Notes: generated by a model from the letters alone, not told the origin. Positions 35,659 to 44,651 are shown, counted from the stretch's first letter. The stretch: 64,000 nt of DNA from Candidatus Bathyarchaeota archaeon (GCA_026014585.1 JAOZIA010000010.1:49671-113670); one strand, 5' to 3'. A program made the numbers and translations.

Positions 35659-36138
35659 ATGGAAGGAGTTCCACCAGCAACAGCTTATAAACCAAAACCT
35701 AATGCAGATAAGCTTGACTCCGTGAAAGAAATAATGACCAAAAAAACAACAGAAAAGGAAAATCGCCAAAAAAACACCACATCTGAAGACTTCGACAACA
35801 TAATGCTTCAAGCAATAGACGAAACACTCTCTATGCTCGGTGAAAAACCCAAAACAGCAATCTACGCATACCTTAAGAAAAAATATTTCATCGAAAAAAA
35901 AGACATGCCGCAAAGAATTGGCGAAGTCTCAAAAGCGCTAGAAGAACTGCTAAAAATAGGCGCTACACAATTAGAAATTTTATTCATGAAAAACCTTTTC
36001 ATCCAACTGAAAAAAACACGCGGAGACTTCTTTTACGAATGGACTGCTTGTAATGTGACTTTTCAGGAGTATACGCAATTCATGAAACAAAAGTATACGA
36101 AAAGAACCTGCCCAGAGTTCAAATCGGGTTCATGCTAA
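35659..36138 (+). CDS. NitrOD5-like domain protein
   Basis: A 159-residue protein whose middle part (AIDETLSMLGEKPKTAIYAY, FIEKKDMPQRIGEVSKALEE) resembles the NitrOD5 domain first noted in thaumarchaeal signal proteins. The N-terminus is charged and low in complexity, and the C-terminus has two Cys (CPEFKSGSC). The upstream TATA box supports a leaderless ATG at 35659. Possible signalling or output role; partner unknown. Confidence 0.6.
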   Translation: MEGVPPATAYKPKPNADKLDSVKEIMTKKTTEKENRQKNTTSEDFDNIMLQAIDETLSMLGEKPKTAIYAYLKKKYFIEKKDMPQRIGEVSKALEELLKIGATQLEILFMKNLFIQLKKTRGDFFYEWTACNVTFQEYTQFMKQKYTKRTCPEFKSGSC

Positions 36139-36252
36139 CATTTTGTAAGGTCAGCTCCATAGTTATCTGCTGAGAAAGGAACAGGTCCTTTTTTAGGTTC
36201 TTAAGTAATCAACGTTTTCCAGTAGGAACTATAGCAATGAGGTTGTATGCTG

Positions 36253-36399
36253 TTACATGTCTTTGCCTATTACTTGTATGTTATCGGTGCATGCACCTAG
36301 TATGCAACCGCATTCAGGGCAAACAAGTCGATCTATACCCGCATCGATTTTGAAGACAGGTTCAATTAATTTTCCACAATTGCTACATTTTGTTGTCAC
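36253..36399 (-). CDS. Very small zinc-ribbon protein
   Basis: A 48-residue gene: CSNC near the N-terminus and VCPECGCILGAC later give a four- to six-Cys zinc ribbon. GTG 36399 is preceded by GAGG with eight bases between, which supports translation. Short Cys-knuckle proteins are common in archaea; function unknown. Confidence 0.7.
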   Translation of the reverse strand: MTTKCSNCGKLIEPVFKIDAGIDRLVCPECGCILGACTDNIQVIGKDM

Positions 36400-36538
36400 T
36401 TTGATTTCCTCGCACTAATAATAGTGAGAAGAAGTAACTAAGATTTTCCCTTGTACCCTATTGAGATATTGTTAAACAGGCATTGTAATTTAAAGTAGAT
36501 TTATCTTAAAGTACAATATTATCAACTGTTGGTTAGGA

Positions 36539-37135
36539 ATGACTCAAAAACATCTTGAAATGATTAAGGAAATTAAAGAAAACATCCGCACAATCTGCGG
36601 GGAAACAACAGCTAACAAGGTAATGGAAGACGCAGAAAAACTAAAAGCAAGCACCAATAAAGTGAAACTTGCTGAATGGGTCCAGAGTGCTATGGAACGG
36701 CTAGATACAGTAGCCTCTAAAAACGAGAGCAAAAATATAATGGGTGCATGCGGACGTAACTGTGCACAAATCAATCATAAAGCTATAGAGGCTTTTAAGA
36801 AGCGCCGCGCGAAATACAACTCCTTAACTGATTTTCTTCAGGCAGAGTCACAATTACCCATGAAAGGGACAAAATTGTTCTTGGAAGAGGATTTTGCAGT
36901 TCAAGTGTACTGCCCCAGCGAATTTGGTCATCCAATGCGTTGCTATTGTTCGCTTGTAAATGGATTACCTGCAGATAAAACGATGTCTTTGACGTATTGT
37001 CAGTGTTCCTGTGCTTTTGTCAAGCAGATGTGGGAAGAGACGCTGGGTCAACAGGTTTCTGTTACATTGCTGAAAACAGCGTTGTCTGGAGCAAATGAAT
37101 GCCACTTCAGAATTGATTTCAAAAGCAGTAATTAA
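36539..37135 (+). CDS. Cys-rich protein (DUF6144-like)
   Basis: A 198-residue protein: an N-terminal helical half, then a Cys-rich half with GACGRNCAQ, VYCPSEFGHPMRCYCS, YCQCSCAFVKQMWEE and a final ECHFRIDF. The pattern resembles DUF6144, and its end is like V4R-type ligand domains. It probably binds a metal or small ligand; not assigned further. Confidence 0.6.
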   Translation: MTQKHLEMIKEIKENIRTICGETTANKVMEDAEKLKASTNKVKLAEWVQSAMERLDTVASKNESKNIMGACGRNCAQINHKAIEAFKKRRAKYNSLTDFLQAESQLPMKGTKLFLEEDFAVQVYCPSEFGHPMRCYCSLVNGLPADKTMSLTYCQCSCAFVKQMWEETLGQQVSVTLLKTALSGANECHFRIDFKSSN

Positions 37136-37206
37136 CTAACCGTCTACAAAACCAGTTGTTCTAATCAGAGAAAAAAATTTAGCCATAATTTGCTTTCTAC
37201 AATCGG

Positions 37207-37598
37207 TTACTCTTTCTTAGGTGCCTCTTTAACGGTGACTTCTGTGGGTCGATATTTTTCACAGGTACAGCTGTTTAATTCGTTGCCTTTTGTACATGAA
37301 AGCACATTTTCTTCATGATAGCTTTTGGGATGTCCACAGGTGCACATTTCGGAATCAATAAAAACGAGGTTGGAGGCGGCAAATATTGTGTTGCAGACTA
37401 GGCATTTATCGCCTTTTTCGCTATTTTCAGAATTTATAAGGATGTCAGTTTTGATAGCCCAGTATCCGCATGGGGGCAAAACCCGTTGGATTCTTTGGTT
37501 AAAGGAATCGCGCGGGAAACATCATGTTTTTCAGGGAATTTCATTCTGACTGCTGAGAGCATACCGTGAACAGCAAGTCCTAAAGTTTTTCCACCCAT
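37207..37598 (-). pseudogene. Cys-rich zinc-binding protein with a frameshift in a G5 run
   Basis: ATG 37598 has a strong AGAGGAG site and opens MGGKTLGLAVHGMLSAVRMK. This frame is lost at the run of five G (37472-37476, plus strand). One more base joins it to the downstream frame as GFCPPCGYWAIKTDIL, restoring a CPxCG knuckle. The rest has CLVC, CTCGHPKSYHEENVLSC and CTCEKYRP. The unbroken protein would be about 130 residues with several zinc-binding knuckles. Either a true frameshift or a homopolymer error. Confidence 0.65.
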
Positions 37599-37711
37599 AA
37601 TGTTCTCCTCTAACATGTTCGTGAGCAAGAGTTGATATAAAAGTTGCATTAGCAAAAAAGACCTGTTTGATACCTGCATTAAGCATCTTTACACTCAAAT
37701 TGACAAATATC

Positions 37712-38950
37712 TCACATTTTCTTTTTCCTAAAAACTCTGTACCCAACTAAAACGAAAACAGCAATAATCACTCCAGCAATTGCTACTTCAACTTGCAAGA
37801 AATCGGGGGCCACGTTTTCTTTGCCCTCGAGTTTTAGCAGCCAAACATTGCCCTCCTTTGTACCTAAAACGACGCAACTCTCATCTTCAGACAGAACCAT
37901 AGAATGATAGTTCCCCTCCAACCGTCCAGGCAAAATTCCACCCTCAAATGTCAAGTTCCACATTTGATTTCCCAAAGAATCTGTCTTTACCAGCCACATT
38001 TGCGTCAAGTTCTGAACCGCAAGCAAATAATCCGCATCACCTGTTTGTCGCGCACAAACTACTGCGGTACTTCGTCCCCCATAGGTTTGGTTCCATTGCA
38101 TGTTCCCCTGCGCGTCAGTTTTAACGACCCAAGCAGTTCTTGAACCCCCCGCCAACCAGCCGCCTATATGGTAGCCGCCGTCGCTTGTGCGGATTATAGT
38201 GTTGCACTCAGGGTTTTTGTATCGGTCTAAGTCACCATAGGTTTGGCTCCATTTGATGTTGCCATCTGGGTCGGTTCTTACTAAGCGGTAGTAAGCAAAG
38301 TTTGGTTCAATTGAAAAAATTACGTCGGACAGGGTGAAGTCACCGTTTGGTTCGTGAATTATGTTAGAGGGACAATCATGGATGGGGTCAGAGAAGGTTT
38401 TGTTCCAGAGCAGGTTACCCTGGGAGTCTGTTCGGGCAAACCAGCTCCAGCCAATGTCTTCGTCAGCAATCTGCTCAAACCCTGCAAGAGCAAACCCGCC
38501 ATCGTTTGTTTGAATCATTGCCCGCATAAAGCATAAAGGCGCACCAGAAGGGAAAGAGCAGTGCCACAAAAGACCCCCATCCTCATCTACTTTGGCTAAA
38601 ACAAACATGCTGCTGGTATTTCCTGCAAAAGCGTATCCGCCATCTGAAGTGGGAACAAAATACGGTAAGATGACTGCTTCATCATCGTCTATTTGTATTG
38701 GCGTGGTTGATACTATGTTGCCTGAACTGTCAGTTTTAACAAGAAAGTTTGTCGTTGTATTTGCCGCGTTAAATACGTAGCCGCCGTCTGAAAGCGGATA
38801 GACTGAGTAGCCTTTGCCAGTCATGAATTCATGTTGCCAAACTATTTGCGGGGGCACACTGGATGTTGCAGATGTAAGAGCAGGCATAAATCCTGCTGTG
38901 ATGGAAAGAGCTAGTAGCAAAGTTAGGATTTTTGCCCAGAGGTTTTTCAT
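37712..38950 (-). CDS. Secreted, membrane-anchored DGG-repeat (beta-propeller-like) protein
   Basis: A 412-residue surface protein. Signal peptide 1-28 (KILTLLLALSITAGFMPALT). Then six or seven repeats of the form TSDGGY-AG...LVKTDSQGN-W-(K/Q)TYG. A C-terminal membrane helix (VEVAIAGVIIAVFVLVGY) ends in the basic RVFRKKKM. Probably an S-layer-associated or adhesion protein. It is an intact paralogue of the frameshifted gene at 8637-9811. Confidence 0.78.
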   Translation of the reverse strand: MKNLWAKILTLLLALSITAGFMPALTSATSSVPPQIVWQHEFMTGKGYSVYPLSDGGYVFNAANTTTNFLVKTDSSGNIVSTTPIQIDDDEAVILPYFVPTSDGGYAFAGNTSSMFVLAKVDEDGGLLWHCSFPSGAPLCFMRAMIQTNDGGFALAGFEQIADEDIGWSWFARTDSQGNLLWNKTFSDPIHDCPSNIIHEPNGDFTLSDVIFSIEPNFAYYRLVRTDPDGNIKWSQTYGDLDRYKNPECNTIIRTSDGGYHIGGWLAGGSRTAWVVKTDAQGNMQWNQTYGGRSTAVVCARQTGDADYLLAVQNLTQMWLVKTDSLGNQMWNLTFEGGILPGRLEGNYHSMVLSEDESCVVLGTKEGNVWLLKLEGKENVAPDFLQVEVAIAGVIIAVFVLVGYRVFRKKKM

Positions 38951-39014
38951 GGAAAAAAATTTGTATTTTGCAGTTAAGAAATTTGTGGTAATAAAGGGAA
39001 AGTGGCCAGGGTGT

Positions 39015-40052
39015 TTAGCGCAGTCGCCTGTTGATTCTTGTTGTACCAGTTGAACCTACACCTACACGGCTGCGACCTGAAATTGGCGAGCTGTACCGTT
39101 AACTGGAAATAGAACGTGAACTGTAGCCGGTACGTGGACTTGAATATGAACCTCTTGAGTAGGAACTTGAACTTACATATGAGCCATGTGAGCCTCGTGA
39201 GTATGAACTTGAATAGGACTTCATACCGATAGTGGAAGAATAGCTTCGGTAAGATGACGCAAACGGTGACTTGGTGGAGGATGCTGTTGAACCATAAACG
39301 TAGCTGCCTCTTTGACCTGGAGTGTAAGGTGGATAATATCTGCCTGTTGCAGGAAGACCATATCGTTTTTTGACTTCCTCTTCTTTTTGGGCAGCCTCTT
39401 GCTCTTCAGGAGTCATATAATACTGCTGGTCATAATACTGATCGGGGGATTGCTCGTACTGTGGGTCATAAGGAAATTGGTCAAAAGGAGCACCTTGGTC
39501 ATAATATGGGTCTTGACCATAATATTGCCCCGGGTCACCGTACTGTTGTGGGTCATCATACTGTGGTGGATACCCTTGGTCTTGTGGTGGGTAATCTTGA
39601 TATTGATAGCTTTCTGGGGGCGGTATGTAATCTGGTGGTGGAGGAGGGATTTCCTGGTTTGGTTGTAGACTCTCTTGTGGGGGTGGCGGTGGGGGTGGAC
39701 TTTCCTGCATAAATTGCGGCGGATAATCTATTGGTGGTTGCTGGTCTAGAAAAGGTTCCATTTGCTGCATTGGCTCTTGTTGAACTGGCATGTTTTGCGG
39801 TTGAGGTTCTTGGTTGCCTCTACGTCTTCGTTTATTGACCTTTGTTTTTTTCCCGCCTTTTCTACGTCCAAACATTAAAAATGATAAAGTGAGAACTACA
39901 ATTAAAAAGATTGCTATAGTCACTACTGTTAAAATGGATAATCTATTATTATTTGATGCTGAGGAATCATCTGCACTGGTCAGTGGTGACGAAAAAATTG
40001 AACAAATTAGTGCCCCCGCAAAAACAAGCATGGCTAATTTTAGGATTAACAT
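39015..40052 (-). CDS. Membrane protein with a long Pro/Gln/Tyr- and Ser/Tyr/Arg-rich cytoplasmic tail; in-frame TAA near the end
   Basis: From ATG 40052: a signal-like helix (1-27), a short outer segment, a transmembrane helix (about 37-58, SILTVVTIAIFLIVVLTL) and a basic stop-transfer region. About 240 residues of low-complexity tail follow: first P/Q/Y-rich, then (S/G)Y(S/G)-type repeats such as SYSSSYSRGSHGSYVSSSSY. The normal frame stops at 39099-39101 (TAA), yet the same frame continues 27 more codons with matching composition (RYSSPISGRSRVGVGS...RINRRLR) to 39015. So either a late nonsense mutation or error, or the protein really ends at 39099. TTG 40076 is a possible earlier start. 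Function unknown. Confidence 0.7.
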
Positions 40053-40135
40053 TTTGCATAATGCACAAAAAAGCAAGCTTGTACTAAAAATAAAATACTA
40101 AAAAATAAAGAAAACAGTGATTTCTCACTGGATGA

Positions 40136-41164
40136 TTATCTCAGACGTCTGCGGCAAGTGGGACAAATGTTTTGGTCGTCCCTTACAGGCGTTCTGCAGT
40201 TGGGGCATACACGCATACCACCCATTGGTCGACCATAACCTCCCCCATAGCCACCTGGCGCGGATCCATACCGGGATGGTGCAGGAGCCATTGGTCTACC
40301 GTATGAGGAACCGTAACCGCCTGGGGCTGCGCCGTAGCCAGCTGGACGTGCATAGGGTGATCCTCCATAGCCGCCTGATCTAGCGTATGGTGAGGGCATG
40401 CCGCCTCCGTATCCTTGGGGTGCCCCGTATGCGGGTGGTGCTCCGCCGTAACGTGGTGGTGCGCCTCCTGGTCCGCCGTATCCGCCATCATATGGTCCTG
40501 GACCCATTGGTCCACCTGGACCTTCTCCGCGTCGTTCGTTGTACATGTCTCTGCGGTTTCCGCCTCGTCTCATGTAAAGTAGTGTTAACGGAACAAAGAT
40601 TGCAACGAGTACAACAACTATTATTGCAATATTTGTGGTGTTAAAGAAGCCTGCATCTGCAGGGGTGTTAGTATAGATTGGGTCTTCTGTATAGTAAGTA
40701 TATGTTGGTTCGGTTGAGGCTGTTGGGCTTTCAGTTTCACCGCTACTAGTGGTGGGTGATTCAGTGGAGCCTGAGTCGCCTGAGGGTATCACATTGAAAT
40801 TTGCAGTACCTGTATCACCTTTAGAATTTTTCAACGTAATAACGTATGATCCGGGTGCCACCTGGGGAACGTTAAAGCTTGTGTCTAATGAGCCTGTTGC
40901 AGAAGTAGTGGTCTGCATTAGGAATGGTTGAGTTGATGATCCCCAATAGAAACTTACCACTTCTTTGTAACCGAACCCTTCAGAGCCTTGGGCTACGTGC
41001 ACGTTTATTCTTGTGCCAATAGGTCCACCTGAAGGTGTAAATGATACAGCTATATCTGTTCTTTCAGCACTTACTGGGACCGCCATTATTACTGTGAGAA
41101 TAAGGCATACGACTACAAGTGATAAGGTTAATTTGATTAAGTTATTCCTCTTTGTTGTTCCCAA
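40136..41164 (-). CDS. Surface protein with Ig-like domain, membrane helix, Gly/Tyr/Pro-rich tail and C-terminal zinc ribbon
   Basis: A 342-residue protein. Signal peptide 1-33 (ending VPVSA). An Ig/IPT-like ectodomain at about 34-127 (AVSFTPSGGPIGTRINVHV, GSYVITLKNSKGDTGTANF), then a Ser/Thr-rich stalk. The membrane helix is about 179-198. The cytoplasmic tail (205-320) is repetitive (GGYGG, PYAR, YGAAPGG), followed by a two-knuckle zinc ribbon (CPNCRTPVRDDQNICPTC). It lies directly upstream of the low-complexity gene at 40052, 83 bases away on the same strand. Confidence 0.8.
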   Translation of the reverse strand: MGTTKRNNLIKLTLSLVVVCLILTVIMAVPVSAERTDIAVSFTPSGGPIGTRINVHVAQGSEGFGYKEVVSFYWGSSTQPFLMQTTTSATGSLDTSFNVPQVAPGSYVITLKNSKGDTGTANFNVIPSGDSGSTESPTTSSGETESPTASTEPTYTYYTEDPIYTNTPADAGFFNTTNIAIIVVVLVAIFVPLTLLYMRRGGNRRDMYNERRGEGPGGPMGPGPYDGGYGGPGGAPPRYGGAPPAYGAPQGYGGGMPSPYARSGGYGGSPYARPAGYGAAPGGYGSSYGRPMAPAPSRYGSAPGGYGGGYGRPMGGMRVCPNCRTPVRDDQNICPTCRRRLR

Positions 41165-41348
41165 GATTGTCTCCTCATTATGCTCTTAGGATGCATTACA
41201 AGATTTAACACTTTGCAAAAAAACCTTTTGTTTTAGTGCAACACATGTATCTTGTTTTGGCGCCCTGAAAAGTTATTGCTCACACCTTGTATAAAAACTT
41301 TAAGCAATTAGCATGACCTTAGAAAAAACAAAAAAAAATTGCTATTTA

Positions 41349-41657
41349 CTATGATTTCTGAAAAAGCTCTGTGGAAAAAACTCTAAAATTTTCAATCTTT
41401 GGGGAAGCCTTAAGCAAGGCGCGGATTTTTTTGGTCGCATCATCAACTCCCTTTGTGGAAGCCTCCATTGAATCTTCATCTTGCCATAGCGTCAAAATTA
41501 CAGCTTTATTTGGGGTTTCATGGGGTAGCAAAGACATGTAGCCTCTAAAGCCATAAGTTGTTCTCACAGTGGTGTTTAATATTTTATCAAGCTCCAAAAA
41601 ACCTTCTTCACGTTTACCTGTTTTGAAATTCCAGATTGTCATTCTGGTAAAAACCAA
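41349..41657 (-). CDS. ABM (antibiotic biosynthesis monooxygenase)-like domain protein
   Basis: A 102-residue single ferredoxin-like barrel: VFTRMTIWNFKTGKREEGFL, TYGFRGYMSLLPHETPNKA and VILTLWQDEDSMEAS follow the ABM pattern of two halves. Such proteins include monooxygenases and heme- or quinone-modifying enzymes; here the role is unknown. TTG 41657 keeps the conserved N-terminal strand; ATG 41642 is the alternative. Confidence 0.7.
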   Translation of the reverse strand: MVFTRMTIWNFKTGKREEGFLELDKILNTTVRTTYGFRGYMSLLPHETPNKAVILTLWQDEDSMEASTKGVDDATKKIRALLKASPKIENFRVFSTELFQKS

Positions 41658-41768
41658 TTAAAAATCACCTATAGAATACAGGTATGTTCACAAATTTAAG
41701 GTAATTGATTTTTTGGAAAACCTTAAAACCAAAATCGAATAGTTATTAGATTAAGGTTGTAGGTTTGT

Positions 41769-42089
41769 ATGAGTAGCGATTTTGTTTCAGTTATTAAAGC
41801 AGATGAGCTTGAGGAAGGCAAAATTAAGCAGGCAACACTTGTGGGAAGAAATATTTTATTGATGAAAGTCAATGGCAAAGTTTACGGGACAGCTAGCCGT
41901 TGCCCCCACATGGGCTGCCTTTTAGCAGGTGGACAATTAAAAGAGTACATTCTCACTTGTCCCTGCCATGGTTGGAGCTTTGACATTAGAAATGGGCAAT
42001 ACCAAAACAACAAAGCCATAATCTTGGCTACTTACGAGTGTAAAGAGGAAAATGGGCAAGTTTACGTTAAAATGTTTGATGACTTCTGA
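41769..42089 (+). CDS. Rieske [2Fe-2S] ferredoxin-like protein
   Basis: A 106-residue Rieske protein with both cluster motifs, CPHMGC (C and H) and CPCHGW (C and H). No membrane helix, so it is a soluble Rieske ferredoxin of the type that feeds oxygenases or other redox enzymes. No oxygenase partner lies next to it. Confidence 0.9.
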   Translation: MSSDFVSVIKADELEEGKIKQATLVGRNILLMKVNGKVYGTASRCPHMGCLLAGGQLKEYILTCPCHGWSFDIRNGQYQNNKAIILATYECKEENGQVYVKMFDDF

Positions 42090-42102
42090 AAAGAAGAGAG
42101 GT

Positions 42103-42777
42103 TTACTCTCTGCTTGAAAGAACCAAGATGTAGTCTGCTGTATCAGCACACATGTCCGCTGCGTGCTCGATGAATTCGATTAAATCATCAAAAATTACCA
42201 TGGCACCACAGTTCATGTTTACGCCATATTTAACGAAGAGACCTTTAGCGCGCAGATACTCTACATCTAAGTCGTGCTCTATTTCACCTACTCTTTTTGC
42301 TTCCGCGATAGCTTCATCTGGGTCTGAAGAGATTTTTTCAATACTACCACGTAAGGTTTGGGCAGTTTCCACAAGCTTGCCAGTCATGTAAACTGTTTTT
42401 TGGCAGAGTTCAGCTGGAATCTCTGTGGTGGAGAGCATTTCAAGACATCTTGCAGCGTCCTTTGTGTGGTCAGCAAGTGTATCTAACCTTTTTACCAAGT
42501 GTAGGAGGTCTTCACGATAATCTGATACTAAAGCGGCGCCTTTGGATAGTTCCATGAAAACGTCTGTTCGAAGTCTGTCTACTTCTTCCTCGGCTTTGTA
42601 GAGGTTTTCAATGTATTTTTGTGATTCTTTAAAATTGTTTTCCGAAAAACTTTTGGTTGCTTTATGCAACAAAGTAACTGTATCGAAAGCTTTTGTTATT
42701 TGTTCATGAGCAAGTTCCAACCCGCGGGTTTTGCGACGTTGCTCAAACCAGTCATAACTTTTCTTTTCCAAAGTCAA
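42103..42777 (-). CDS. PhoU-like DUF47 protein
   Basis: A 224-residue all-helical DUF47/PhoU-like protein with paired E/DXXXD motifs (KAEEEVDRLRTDVF; HLVKRLDTLADHTKDAARC; GEIEHDLDVEYLR; FIEHAADMCADTADYIL). It usually accompanies a PiT phosphate transporter, but none is present here. TTG is the start at 42777. Confidence 0.8.
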   Translation of the reverse strand: MTLEKKSYDWFEQRRKTRGLELAHEQITKAFDTVTLLHKATKSFSENNFKESQKYIENLYKAEEEVDRLRTDVFMELSKGAALVSDYREDLLHLVKRLDTLADHTKDAARCLEMLSTTEIPAELCQKTVYMTGKLVETAQTLRGSIEKISSDPDEAIAEAKRVGEIEHDLDVEYLRAKGLFVKYGVNMNCGAMVIFDDLIEFIEHAADMCADTADYILVLSSRE

Positions 42778-42884
42778 GGTATCTCCTAAACACTAATTGT
42801 AAATAGTTAACTTATAACCCTTGTTCTTAATAACCCCTAAGATTTCTGCGCAGGAGCCTCTTGCTTGACAAACGGGTACAGGTA

Positions 42885-42971
42885 TTACTGTACATCGATT
42901 GCTAGTAGCCAGTCTACCCAGTCCATTTTCTTGATTCGATTTTCCAGGTCCTCGTTTACTTTTCCCTTCAC
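42885..42971 (-). CDS. Possible 28-residue helical peptide
   Basis: A short frame, GTG 42971 to TAA 42885, preceded by a strong GAGGGGAG at six bases. The peptide MKGKVNEDLENRIKKMDW is amphipathic and ends WLLAIDVQ. It lies in an otherwise empty stretch (42778-43164), where nothing else coding was seen. The ribosome-binding site is the main support. Confidence 0.35.
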   Translation of the reverse strand: MKGKVNEDLENRIKKMDWVDWLLAIDVQ

Positions 42972-43164
42972 TTTTTCTCTCCCCTCAATTTACGATTTAA
43001 AGCAACTCTTAAAAAATTAAACATGTACAAAATACCATGATGCTTGGCGTTTTTCAGGTTGCTTTTTTTGTTTTCTCATGCTGCATCACTAAAGGAACAA
43101 ATGTTGTCTGTATTTTATTTAGAATACCCAAATATTATACAGAGACCAAAATAATCTATATAGT

Positions 43165-44091
43165 CTATTCGTGAAGAGTAGCCTTTGCAAGCGCAATTTT
43201 ATCGTCTAAACTTTTCATCAAAGTATTTGTGACCTTAACAGTTACGCCGAGCAGTTCAATGCGGCTTTTTTCTTTAGCATCCAAAGAATCAATAACAAAA
43301 ACATCAAGAAAATCCCGATAAAGCTCCGCAACACCAAGCGCTGAAACCTCAAAACCCAACCCACGCAAAAGCTTATCCGCAGGACCCTTAATTGGCGCGC
43401 CAGCAACAATGGGGCTTATAGCGATTTTTTTTGCCTTTGTCTGTTTAACTGCGTCTCTTACACCAGTTAACCCAAGGATGGTGCCAATACTTACTATGGG
43501 ATTACTTGGACAAATAATCACAAGGTCGGATTCCTCAATAGCTTCTAAAACCCCGCTGGCAGGCTTAGCAGTTTTGGAACCTGCGAACTCGACACCTAAA
43601 ACTTCTTGTTTAGCCCCGTTTTTAACCATGTAATCTTGAAAATGAATTGTGCCGCTGTCGGTTTTGATTCGTGTCTCGACCCAGTCATTGGTCATGGGCA
43701 GTATTTTTGTTTGCACACCTAGTGATGTGTGGATTTTTTCTGTTGCTTGCGTCAGGGTTAACCCGTTCTTTAGCATTTTTGTCCGCAGAATGTTTGTAGC
43801 TAAGTCTCTGTCACCCAGATTGAACCAAGTGTCCTGACCATAACGTTTTAGCATTGCAAGTGTTTCAAAAGTGTCGCCTTTTATGCCCCAGCCTTTTTGC
43901 TCATCTGCAATGCCTGCAAGAGTGTAAGTAACTATGTCAACATCAGGAGACACGTGTAAACCAAAAAATTCCTTATCATCACCTGTGTTAACTATAACTG
44001 TTAGGTCTTTGGGGTTTATGATTTTTGTTAAGCCCGTTAGGAACCGTGCTGCGCCTACTCCACCTGCTAAAGCCGTAATCAATTTTTGCAC
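43165..44091 (-). CDS. cofD: 2-phospho-L-lactate transferase (F420 biosynthesis)
   Basis: A 308-residue CofD, which builds F420-0 from Fo and an activated phospholactate (or related donor). N-terminal GGVGAARFLTGL, VNTGDDKEFFGLHVSPD, GWGIKGDTF and WFNLGDRDLATN are diagnostic, and IICPSNPIVSIGTIL lies later. Two bases after moaE, so co-transcribed. It shows that this organism makes coenzyme F420. Confidence 0.95.
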   Translation of the reverse strand: MQKLITALAGGVGAARFLTGLTKIINPKDLTVIVNTGDDKEFFGLHVSPDVDIVTYTLAGIADEQKGWGIKGDTFETLAMLKRYGQDTWFNLGDRDLATNILRTKMLKNGLTLTQATEKIHTSLGVQTKILPMTNDWVETRIKTDSGTIHFQDYMVKNGAKQEVLGVEFAGSKTAKPASGVLEAIEESDLVIICPSNPIVSIGTILGLTGVRDAVKQTKAKKIAISPIVAGAPIKGPADKLLRGLGFEVSALGVAELYRDFLDVFVIDSLDAKEKSRIELLGVTVKVTNTLMKSLDDKIALAKATLHE

Positions 44092-44093
44092 CC

Positions 44094-44555
44094 TTAAGGT
44101 TGGTGTTCTTTTTCAGAAACCCAATATCCGCTACTTTTACCGTTGGAGTCTATAATATGTTCCTTCTTAAAAATGGGGACTTCATGCTTGTAACGTTCAA
44201 CTGCTTCATGTAGCACCGCAAAAACTTCTTCACGATGAGCGCCAGCAACAGCAACATACACAAGGTCCTCCCCCACATCGAACTCGCCAAGAAAATGGTG
44301 GATCTGAACTGCGACTATACCTGTTTTTTTGGTTAGGTCACTGCAGATTTGGGTGAGAACTTCTCGGGCTTTTTCTTCGTAGCCTTGAATGGTGAGTTTT
44401 TGGACTTTTTTGTCCTCAAATGTTTCTCCACGGACCACGCCTATGAAGCAGGATATTGTGCCGGCTTTTTGGAAGGTTGGGTCTTGTTTTATGTTGTCTA
44501 TGACATTTTGGATTGTGACGGTGCCTTTTGGGTGTACGCCGGCTTTTGCAGTCAA
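44094..44555 (-). CDS. moaE: Molybdopterin synthase catalytic subunit
   Basis: A 153-residue MoaE. Seen: GTISCFIGVVRGET, AVQIHHFLGEFDVGEDLVYVAVAGAHREEVF and the catalytic Lys region VPIFKKEHI. It adds sulfur from MoaD to precursor Z for the molybdenum/tungsten cofactor. TTG 44555 is the start. No moaD is adjacent. Confidence 0.92.
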   Translation of the reverse strand: MTAKAGVHPKGTVTIQNVIDNIKQDPTFQKAGTISCFIGVVRGETFEDKKVQKLTIQGYEEKAREVLTQICSDLTKKTGIVAVQIHHFLGEFDVGEDLVYVAVAGAHREEVFAVLHEAVERYKHEVPIFKKEHIIDSNGKSSGYWVSEKEHQP

Positions 44556-44651
44556 GATTTACACTTCCATGAAAGGAAAGGAACAGAGTATCTAATGTGG
44601 TTTACTGAAAATAAAAGAAATATTGTTGTAGGGTTAAAGAAGGAAAAGGGG

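Noticed and set aside
39312..39712. Plus-strand hydrophobic frames over the low-complexity gene
   Set aside because: They are shadows caused by the repetitive Pro/Gln/Tyr codons of the minus-strand gene.
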